Assembly (NCBI GenBank): GCA_016302215.1
Contig: JAEDNZ010000039.1
Span: forward strand, 1 to 12,968
DNA length: 12,968 nt
Reading direction: 5' to 3'
Origin: Muribaculaceae bacterium
Lineage (GTDB): Bacteria > Bacteroidota > Bacteroidia > Bacteroidales > Muribaculaceae
Part shown: positions 7,373 through 12,968 of the stretch, piece by piece
How positions within the stretch are numbered: the first letter of the stretch is position 1
How the letters are laid out: each line of letters begins with the position of its first letter
The notes under the pieces: generated by a model
Told to the model about the DNA's origin: nothing
The model's input: only the letters and a program-made list of their open reading frames with translations
The model's database searches: none
Program-made: the position numbers and the translations under genes

Positions 7373-8317
7373 ATGAGCCAACCCACTGACACCAAATGCC
7401 TTATCATAGGCAGCGGCCCCGCCGGATACACGGCTGCAATATACGCTGCACGCGCCAACTTATGCCCCATCGTGATTGAAGGGCCCCAGCCAGGCGGCCA
7501 ACTGACCACCACGTCAGAAGTAGAGAACTTCCCCGGATACCCCGAAGGCGTGAGCGGCAATCAGCTGATGGCCGACCTGCGCGCCCAAGCCGTGCGCGTA
7601 GGTGCCGACGTTCGCGCCGGACTGGTGAGCGCCGTAGATTTCAGCTCTCAGCCCTTTGCCGTCACTGTCAATGGCAGCGACACCATCACCGCCGCCACCA
7701 TAATCATCGCCACCGGCGCGTCAGCCAAATATCTCGGCTTGGCCGATGAGCAGCGCTATCAGGGCCTGGGCGTGTCGGCCTGCGCCGTGTGCGACGGTTT
7801 CTTCTATCGCGGGCGCACCGTGGCCGTTGTCGGCGGCGGCGACTCGGCGTGCGAAGAAGCGCTGTACCTTGCCGGCCTGGCAAAGAAAGTGTATCTGATA
7901 GTGCGCAAGGATTATCTGCGCGCCTCGCAGGTGATGCAGCAGCGTGTGCAGCAGAATGAAAAGATAGAAATCCTCTTCAACACCAATACCGAAGGGCTCT
8001 TCGGCGACGAATATGTGGAGGGCGCACACCTTGTGAGCCACCGCGGCAGCTCCGATGAGCACCGCTTTGACATCGCCATCGATGGCTTCTTCCTGGCTAT
8101 CGGTCATCAGCCCAATGTCAAGCTGTTCACGCCGGCTATCAACGTAGATGAGCAGGGCTATATTGTGACCTACAACGGCACCACAGCAACCAACGTGGCG
8201 GGCGTCTTTGCCGCCGGCGATGTCGCCGACCCGCGCTATCGCCAGGCTATCTCAGCCGCGGGCATGGGCTGCCGCGCCGCCCTCGATGCCGAGAAGTATC
8301 TCGCCACGCTCGACTGA
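7373..8317 (+). CDS. trxB: Thioredoxin-disulfide reductase
   Basis: Cytoplasmic FAD enzyme that passes electrons from NADPH to thioredoxin. Domains in order: FAD-binding GSGPAGYTAAIYAARA (13-28), GGQLTTTSEVENFPG (41-55), redox-active CAVC with C137 and C140, NADPH-binding VVGGGDSACEEA (152-163), and the second FAD motif GVFAAGDVADPRYRQ (277-291). At 314 residues it is the standard low-molecular-weight form. The segment that contacts the NADPH 2'-phosphate reads VRKDYLRAS (177-185), so the family HRRxxxR is partly replaced, with R178, K179 and R183 keeping positive charge. It is last in the dedA-to-trxB unit, 43 bp after the lolA-like gene, and converges with the CHAT gene across a 35-bp gap. 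Confidence 0.96.
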   Translation: MSQPTDTKCLIIGSGPAGYTAAIYAARANLCPIVIEGPQPGGQLTTTSEVENFPGYPEGVSGNQLMADLRAQAVRVGADVRAGLVSAVDFSSQPFAVTVNGSDTITAATIIIATGASAKYLGLADEQRYQGLGVSACAVCDGFFYRGRTVAVVGGGDSACEEALYLAGLAKKVYLIVRKDYLRASQVMQQRVQQNEKIEILFNTNTEGLFGDEYVEGAHLVSHRGSSDEHRFDIAIDGFFLAIGHQPNVKLFTPAINVDEQGYIVTYNGTTATNVAGVFAAGDVADPRYRQAISAAGMGCRAALDAEKYLATLD

Positions 8318-8352
8318 CGGGGCTACGGCAAGAATTCGCAGCAGCGTGAGTA

Positions 8353-10671
8353 TCAATCAATAAGCACAAACCCGGCCCAGTAAGATGGGTCGGGATATTT
8401 TGTGCGCACACAGTTGCGCGCAAAGGCGAAGGCAGAGCTCACGTCTTTACTGCCGGTGATTAGGTCGGCATAAAAGTTAGTCATAAAGCACTTTGTGGCC
8501 ACGTCGCTGGCCTGCCATAGGCTCACTATGATATGGCTGACACCGGCTTTCTTGAAGGCACGTTGCAGACCGTATATTCCCTCGGGAGTGACGTCGCCCT
8601 CACCCGAATAGCACGAGGCCAGGCTCACCAGACGCATGCCGCGGAGGTCACAGCGCGCTATGTCGGCGGCAGAGAGCAAGCCCTCGCCGGGCTGAATACC
8701 CAGCCAGCCCACATTGCCGCCGGAGAGCACCAATCCCGACAGGTGCATGGCGTCATTGAAGCCTTTTAGCGAAGCGGGCTTATCAGCATCGGCCGGCGAG
8801 TAATAGAAGCCGTGAGTGGAGAAATGCAGCACATCAGGCGCATGGCCGTCAAGCGCCTCAAATGATGCCGCCGTGCCGTCGGCGTCCTTGTAAACTGAGA
8901 GTGTCACATCGGCGCCAATGCAGCGCGCAATATCCTCGACCTCAGCGCGGGACTGACGCAAGGGCTGTAGCTTACGCGCCTCGCAGAGGTCGCGCGTGGC
9001 GTCATTGTCGTAGTCAAGGCCGCCGTAGAGCGTGGCAGAGGTTATAGCGGTGTCAGCAGAGAGCAGTGTCAGCTCACGCGCCGAAGAGAGACGATGACAG
9101 CGATATCTATCGCCCAAGGTGGCATCGCCATAAGGTATGGCGTCGAGCGCCAGCTTATGAATAATGCCCGAAGGCACATAGTAAATCACCGATGCTGCGG
9201 CGCTATCGGCGATGGCAGCGATGCGCTCTGCCACCAGTTGCGACAAGGCGTTGCCGCTCTCGCCGCTGTAGATGTTGCTCGGCACGTTGCGCTCCAGGGC
9301 GAGCAGCGAGTCAATGGCCTCGCCGGTGCAGATATGATGCACATGAGGATACAGCCTGTCAGCTCTGACCTCATAGCATACATATCGGCGCGGCTTGCCA
9401 TCGGGCTTATAGTCGGCAAAGTCAAGCAGCACCTCACCGGGACGGAGCGAGCGGCGTATATCGTCAAAGCCAATCTCGGCAAAAGCGGAGATGTCGCCGT
9501 AGCGAGTACACGCCGCCGCCAACTCGGCGTCGAGAGCGCGGATAGTATCGCTGAGAGCCATCACCTGGCCGACACTGCGCTCAGTATCAGACTCCAGGCG
9601 CGATAGCTGCCGGCGCAGGTCGCCGATGCGGTGATAGCGGTCGATGTCATCGGCAGAGCCATAGGCAGTGATTATAGACTGAGCGCTGCGCTCCGAAGCT
9701 AGCAACAGCCCTTTTGTGAGCAGGAGGCCTTCATAGGCATCGCGGGTGAAGTCGTCATCGTTACAGCCGGCTCTATAACCAAAAGGCGTCATATTCTGCA
9801 CTATGGTAATCATCTCGCCCAACAATGCCTCGCGCATGTCAGAAGGGATGGAGCGCAGCTGCTGTCGCATCTTAGAGATATATTCGTGGATTACCTCTCG
9901 TAAGGTGGCGCAACCGCCGGCAATGTCGCCTTTGTATGCCATGATATTAGCCACGACATAAGTGGCCCATCGGTATTCGTTAGAGTCTCGGCCGTAGTAT
10001 TCGAGGCTGAGCCGTTGCTGCTCCTTATACGCCTCGTAGGCCTCGTCATAGCGGTTGAGCGCGTAGAAGGTGTTGGCGTAATTATTAAGATTTCTGAGTA
10101 CCTCCTCATGCCTTATCTTGGCAGTGCGACCAAGCTCGACGGCACGCTTGTAGTATTCGAGCGTCAGGTCGAGGCGCGAAGCACGCCTAAACAGCATCGC
10201 CGACATCACGGCGGCGCGGCATGCCTGCTCGGGCGAATTGACAGTGTCAAGATGCTTCATCGCCATATCGGCATAGCGGTCAAAGGCCGCAGAATCGTCG
10301 AGGCAGTAATAGCATAGCGCTTGAGACACATACGCCACCATTAAGGCGAAATTGGCATCATCGACATCGCGCCCGGCATCCGACTCAAGATAGTCAATGG
10401 TGGCGAGACCATGCTTGGCGGCTTCGGGATAGTCGTGGGTGTTGAAGAGGTAAATGCCGCGCAGGCGGCTGTGAGCTCTATATTTATTGTGGATAGTAGC
10501 GTCGTCAGAGCCATCGGCATTGAGCACCTCGCCATACAGATATATAGCACGGCTATAGTTTTTGGCGGCCTCCTCAGTCTTAGCGGCATTGATGATTTCC
10601 TCCAAGCTTTGTGCCGGGGCGGCAAAGATAGCAGCCGCCACCGATAACAGTAATAACAGAACCTTCTTCAT
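8353..10671 (-). CDS. Exported TPR-CHAT protein (caspase-like clan CD cysteine protease)
   Basis: A 772-residue protein with a clear signal peptide (1-20, cleavage after APA, mature start Q21), so predicted periplasmic or surface located. Residues about 25-265 are tandem TPR-like helix pairs, for example NNYANTFYALNRYDEAYEAYKE (split about 196-217). A helical linker (about 270-395) leads to a C-terminal CHAT domain (about 400-772). CHAT marks are YYVPSGIIHKLALDAIPY (497-514), catalytic H620 in LHFSTHGF and C687 in VSLASCYSGEG, with the closing IVSLWQASD and YWAGFVLID. Both catalytic residues are present, so an active protease is likely; its substrate is unknown. It lies 45 bp after the anti-sigma-like gene with no obvious promoter between, so it is probably the last gene of the cassette. 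Its 3' end contains the trxB hairpin. Confidence 0.9.
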   Translation of the reverse strand: MKKVLLLLLSVAAAIFAAPAQSLEEIINAAKTEEAAKNYSRAIYLYGEVLNADGSDDATIHNKYRAHSRLRGIYLFNTHDYPEAAKHGLATIDYLESDAGRDVDDANFALMVAYVSQALCYYCLDDSAAFDRYADMAMKHLDTVNSPEQACRAAVMSAMLFRRASRLDLTLEYYKRAVELGRTAKIRHEEVLRNLNNYANTFYALNRYDEAYEAYKEQQRLSLEYYGRDSNEYRWATYVVANIMAYKGDIAGGCATLREVIHEYISKMRQQLRSIPSDMREALLGEMITIVQNMTPFGYRAGCNDDDFTRDAYEGLLLTKGLLLASERSAQSIITAYGSADDIDRYHRIGDLRRQLSRLESDTERSVGQVMALSDTIRALDAELAAACTRYGDISAFAEIGFDDIRRSLRPGEVLLDFADYKPDGKPRRYVCYEVRADRLYPHVHHICTGEAIDSLLALERNVPSNIYSGESGNALSQLVAERIAAIADSAAASVIYYVPSGIIHKLALDAIPYGDATLGDRYRCHRLSSARELTLLSADTAITSATLYGGLDYDNDATRDLCEARKLQPLRQSRAEVEDIARCIGADVTLSVYKDADGTAASFEALDGHAPDVLHFSTHGFYYSPADADKPASLKGFNDAMHLSGLVLSGGNVGWLGIQPGEGLLSAADIARCDLRGMRLVSLASCYSGEGDVTPEGIYGLQRAFKKAGVSHIIVSLWQASDVATKCFMTNFYADLITGSKDVSSAFAFARNCVRTKYPDPSYWAGFVLID
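8371..8394 (+). terminator. Terminator-like hairpin for trxB inside the convergent CHAT gene end
   Basis: CCCGGCCCA (8371-8379) pairs with TGGGTCGGG (8386-8394) around the loop GTAAGA, 9 pairs with one G-U, followed by ATATTTTG. It begins 54 bp past the trxB stop and lies within the last codons of the minus-strand CHAT gene. This is the best candidate for ending plus-strand transcription. The T-rich tail is short, so termination strength is uncertain. Confidence 0.55.
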
Positions 10672-10716
10672 TGTAGCTTACTAACTTTCATTCATTGATA
10701 TATATCCCTCGGTGCA

Positions 10717-11394
10717 TTAGTGGACATATTGGCGCAAGAGGCTGTCGGCTTGCAGAGCATGGTCGCCCTCCATAGCAGAGTAAGAGCGCAGCAAAGCCAC
10801 GGCCTCATCGGTGCGGCCGAGCGCCAATAGCGCCTTAATCTTCAGCCACTTAAGCTCGTAGGCGCGCTGAACCTGCAGCTGCATCATATAGTCAATTTGC
10901 TCTTGCGGCAGCGAGTCGGATATGACACTATCAGCCAATGCGGAGTCGATGGCCGTCAACGCCTCCGCATAGTCATTAGCCTCAATCATCAGCGCTATAT
11001 CGTCAACATCAGCCACTGCGCCACGGAATACCGGGGCGTTGATTGCGGGTGCAGTCATGTCCGCCGATCTGTGCATCAACATAGTGATGCCAATGCCGGC
11101 CACCACCGCTATCATTGCGGCGGCCGAGATGCCATACACGCGTCGGCGGCGTCGCATAGCCGCGGCGGCACGACGCTCGCCCTCCCACAGCGCGATATCA
11201 GCTCTCTTGCGCGCCATGAAGGCGATACGGTCGGTAATCTGCTGAGTGCGGCGCACCTCGGCGGCGAGCTCCGGGTCACGCTCCATCTCGCTCTCAAAGC
11301 TGCGGCGCTCGGAGTCAGACATTAGCCCCCGGACATAGTTGTCAATGCGGTCATCAGCCAAGTCTGCGGGGTGATTGGTGGTGTGGTTGTTCAT
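10717..11394 (-). CDS. Single-pass anti-sigma-like protein with helical C-terminal domain
   Basis: A 225-residue protein. Residues 12-60 (DDRIDNYVRGLMSDSERRSFE, split, then DPELAAEV) follow the N-terminal helical pattern of transmembrane anti-sigma regulators but lack the HxxxCxxC zinc motif. An Arg run at 81-85 precedes a single membrane segment (about 87-107), giving an N-in, C-out topology by the positive-inside rule. Residues about 126-225 are helical and repeat-like (NDYAEALTAIDSAL, then LKIKALLALGRTDEAVALLRSY), resembling TPR pairs placed in the periplasm. Its ATG overlaps the sigma stop (ATGA, 11391-11394), which strongly suggests partnership. The likely role is to hold the upstream sigma factor at the membrane until a periplasmic signal or cut. 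Assignment rests on architecture and context more than on a signature motif; the name stays tentative. Confidence 0.7.
   Translation of the reverse strand: MNNHTTNHPADLADDRIDNYVRGLMSDSERRSFESEMERDPELAAEVRRTQQITDRIAFMARKRADIALWEGERRAAAAMRRRRRVYGISAAAMIAVVAGIGITMLMHRSADMTAPAINAPVFRGAVADVDDIALMIEANDYAEALTAIDSALADSVISDSLPQEQIDYMMQLQVQRAYELKWLKIKALLALGRTDEAVALLRSYSAMEGDHALQADSLLRQYVH
11391..11394 (-). promoter_or_regulatory. ATGA stop/start overlap, sigma factor to anti-sigma
   Basis: The minus-strand bases ATGA hold both the ATG of the anti-sigma-like gene and the TGA of the sigma gene. Such 4-base overlaps commonly couple translation and help keep sigma and anti-sigma in fixed ratio. Confidence 0.8.
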
Positions 11395-12041
11395 GACAGA
11401 CCTAATTTATCAAACGACTCGGCAATGCGAGTCTTGAGGTTGGACATACATTTTGATTTTCGGCTTTTGAGGCCGTCATAGGAGGTATTTTCAGGCCTTA
11501 GCGCCAATATCTCGTCGAGCGATTTTTTCTCATAATAGAAAAGTGTGAGTATCTCGACACAGCTCTTAGGCAGGGAGCGCAAAGCGTAGCTGACAAGGCG
11601 TAGGCGCCGCGTCTCGGCATCGTCGCCGGCACCTATGTCATCGAGGAGGCCTTCGTGGTCAGGCGTTATAGCCTCGATGATGTGAGCCTGCACGGCGTGA
11701 GAGCGCAGATACTCAAGGTATTTGTTTTTGACGATGCGCATAAAGTAGCCGATGAGGTCAGCGACAAGTGCCTCGCCATTGCGGCCTATGGCCACGACAG
11801 CGCCGTCGGTGCTGAGGCGCATCTGGTGCGTCTCCATCTTCTCGAGGAGCAGGATATATGCATCTTGAAAGAGGTCGGCCTTGTCGTCATCGCTGATGTG
11901 AGAGTATCGCGAAGTGCCCTTGTCAAACTGCGAGCGGCACTTGCCGTACCAGTAGCACTGCACATCGCGGTCGCCGCGTTGATGGCCGGTCACTATCTCG
12001 GCATCAGAGTATGATTTACGCTTGAAGTTGAATAATATCAT
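11391..12041 (-). CDS. RNA polymerase sigma-70 family factor (ECF-like)
   Basis: A 216-residue cytoplasmic transcription factor with the two domains of group IV (ECF-like) sigma factors. Region 2 spans about 12-114: DLFQDAYILLLEKM (57-70) matches the core RNA polymerase-binding 2.1/2.2 helix, and LIGYFMRIVKNKYLEYLRS (96-114) the 2.3/2.4 part. Region 4 spans about 148-205: ALRSLPKSCVEILTLFYYEKKS, with the -35 reading helix in SYDGLKSRKSKCMSNLK (187-203). About 25 residues (71-95) between the region 2 halves form an insert absent from the shortest ECF factors. It overlaps the metacaspase-like gene upstream and the anti-sigma-like gene downstream by ATGA in both cases. Its own target promoters cannot be read from this window. 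Confidence 0.9.
   Translation of the reverse strand: MILFNFKRKSYSDAEIVTGHQRGDRDVQCYWYGKCRSQFDKGTSRYSHISDDDKADLFQDAYILLLEKMETHQMRLSTDGAVVAIGRNGEALVADLIGYFMRIVKNKYLEYLRSHAVQAHIIEAITPDHEGLLDDIGAGDDAETRRLRLVSYALRSLPKSCVEILTLFYYEKKSLDEILALRPENTSYDGLKSRKSKCMSNLKTRIAESFDKLGLS
12038..12041 (-). promoter_or_regulatory. ATGA stop/start overlap, metacaspase to sigma factor
   Basis: The sigma ATG and the metacaspase TGA share the minus-strand bases ATGA. This second overlap in a row places the protease gene firmly in the same transcript and probably couples its translation to that of the sigma factor. Confidence 0.8.
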
Positions 12042-12925
12042 TTGCCGAAGATTATAGATAGGACATTGCCGGTGGCGCCGGTAAGCATCGGCGACTGAGC
12101 AAGGCGCCCTTTGTAACGTCGCGACTGCATCGCCTCATCGATAAGGCGCAGTATCTCAGTGTCAGACTTACCACGATATCCGTCTCGGTCCGATGTCAAG
12201 ATATGAGTGAGCTTGCCATGTCCTTGGTATTCTTGATTGAGCTGATAGTCCTTGCACGCGCTGAGGGTAATCCAACGCTCCGGCGCCTTAGCGGCACGAG
12301 CCTTTCGAGCGGGGACTGCAATATCAAAGGTGTCATAAACACCGCGTATCACGAGCGATGAGTCAGCCACGGCGCCGGCATCGCGTGTGGAGTCTCCGCT
12401 ATGGCAAGCATCCACCACCACGGCTATAGTGCCGTTGCTGCCCACCTTGTCGCGGAGGCGGCTCATATACCCGGCCAGCTCGTCATCGCAAAGATGCTTT
12501 TCGCCGCGGTCGGCGGGGCAAGGCTTGCGATAAGCATCGTAAGGTATCCATGACTCGTCGTATCCATCGTCTTCATCGCCATTGACATCAGTCATGAGCT
12601 GGCCATGACCTGAAAAGTGGATATAGACTACGTCGCCCTTCTCGGCCTGCGCTATCAGAGTGTTGAGAGCATTGACAATGGCGGCTTTGGTGGCTCGCTC
12701 GTTGGAGAGCCGGCGGATGTCGGTAAAGCCGACGGCGCGTAGCATCAGCGCCACCGGCTCCACATCATTGTCGCCATTTATTTTAGACCACGACTTGTCA
12801 AGCTGCACACCCAGGCCTATGACTAAAGCACGGCGCGAGCTACCCGCCGACGGCAACGTGCCGGCAGCCAGCGCCACTATCGTCATCAGCACTATCGGTG
12901 CCATGCATAGCCTCATTAGTTTCAT
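12038..12925 (-). CDS. Exported metacaspase-like protease (caspase family, peptidase C14)
   Basis: A 295-residue clan CD cysteine protease. Residues 1-28 are a hydrophobic signal peptide or anchor without a lipobox, so the enzyme is predicted outside the cytoplasm. The p20 part (about 31-180) starts with RRALVIGLGV and holds H107 in YIHFSGHGQ, a DEDDGYDESWIPYDA stretch (117-131), CDDEL (146-150) and C174 in VVVDACHSGDS; D172 before the Cys is the acidic S1 residue of metacaspases, which suggests cleavage after Arg or Lys. The p10 part (about 217-295) has WITLSACKDYQLNQEY and GKLTHILTS. Size and motif order fit a minimal type I metacaspase without a prodomain. It is the first gene of the four-gene cassette, and its stop overlaps the sigma start. 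Start chosen at the first Met; M4 is possible. Substrate unknown. Confidence 0.88.
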   Translation of the reverse strand: MKLMRLCMAPIVLMTIVALAAGTLPSAGSSRRALVIGLGVQLDKSWSKINGDNDVEPVALMLRAVGFTDIRRLSNERATKAAIVNALNTLIAQAEKGDVVYIHFSGHGQLMTDVNGDEDDGYDESWIPYDAYRKPCPADRGEKHLCDDELAGYMSRLRDKVGSNGTIAVVVDACHSGDSTRDAGAVADSSLVIRGVYDTFDIAVPARKARAAKAPERWITLSACKDYQLNQEYQGHGKLTHILTSDRDGYRGKSDTEILRLIDEAMQSRRYKGRLAQSPMLTGATGNVLSIIFGK

Positions 12926-12954
12926 CTAACGCTATTTTCATTTTCGCCAAGAGC

Positions 12955-12962
12955 CAAAGGTC
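12955..12962 (-). promoter_or_regulatory. Near-consensus -7 box for the protease/sigma cassette
   Basis: On the minus strand GACCTTTG differs from TAnnTTTG only at the first base and lies 29 bp before the metacaspase ATG. It shares ACCTTTG with the dedA promoter at 2556. Initiation near 12950 would leave an A-rich leader of about 25 nt. The window ends six bases further upstream, so any -33 element or sigma-specific promoter cannot be seen. Confidence 0.4.
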
Positions 12963-12968
12963 AGATAT

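Noticed and set aside
9094..9606. 170-residue open frame on the plus strand
   Set aside because: It is antisense within the CHAT gene, whose domains are continuous there. The frame has no recognisable domain and probably results from GC-rich codon structure.
10673..10717. Tiny minus-strand frames between the anti-sigma and CHAT genes, one (ATGAAAGTTAG...) whose TGA overlaps the CHAT ATG
   Set aside because: Only seven codons long with no sign of selection. A coupling role is possible, but chance is more likely in an AT-rich gap.
8353..12925. Recent horizontal acquisition of the protease/sigma cassette
   Set aside because: No tRNA, integrase, direct repeats or transposase flank the visible side, and GC content and codon style look like the neighbouring genes. 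The right boundary is outside the window.
8353..12968. Type III-E CRISPR (craspase) locus
   Set aside because: A TPR-CHAT protein and sigma factor are present, but there is no repeat array, no Cas7-11-like protein and no adaptation genes, and the CHAT protein has a signal peptide.

Overview
The window looks like chromosomal DNA of a Bacteroidota bacterium, most likely order Bacteroidales. Evidence: TAnnTTTG-type -7 boxes (two clear, one near-match), no recognisable Shine-Dalgarno sequences, signal peptides ending Ala-Gln, and a ftsK / lolA-like / trxB arrangement that I recall from this phylum. It is GC-rich. A Muribaculaceae-like gut organism would fit, but the sequence alone does not prove it. 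I see no tRNA, rRNA, CRISPR array or insertion sequence. No gene-free stretch exceeds about 230 bp.

Left part, plus strand. A class I mannose-6-phosphate isomerase (manA, 80-1039) has its own promoter. It is followed by a stand-alone exported protein with a helical/TPR-like N-terminal part and a transglutaminase-like Cys-His-Asp domain (1173-2387). A stem-loop (2426-2461) and a promoter -7 box (2556-2563) then separate these from the next unit.

Middle part, plus strand. Five close-packed genes probably form one housekeeping operon: a DedA/VTT membrane protein (2618-3280), rpe (3339-3995), an FtsK-type DNA translocase starting at GTG (4057-6696), an exported LolA-like lipoprotein chaperone (6709-7329) and trxB (7373-8317). 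A hairpin at 8371-8394, just past trxB and inside the 3' end of the convergent gene, probably terminates transcription.

Right part, minus strand. Four genes form a compact regulatory cassette, transcribed right to left: an exported metacaspase-like protease (12925-12038), an ECF-like sigma-70 factor (12041-11391), a single-pass anti-sigma-like protein with a helical periplasmic domain (11394-10717), and an exported TPR-CHAT protease (10671-8353). The first three are joined by two ATGA stop/start overlaps. Two different clan CD cysteine proteases therefore flank a sigma/anti-sigma pair. Both proteases are predicted outside the cytoplasm, on the same side as the anti-sigma C-terminal domain. 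The simplest hypothesis is a protease-gated envelope signalling circuit, in which a caspase-like and/or CHAT protease cuts or controls the anti-sigma protein and releases the sigma factor. This resembles in logic, but not in parts, the TPR-CHAT / Csx30 / sigma factor module of type III-E CRISPR systems. It is the most interesting content of the window. The wiring is inference; the gene identities and overlaps are read directly from the sequence.
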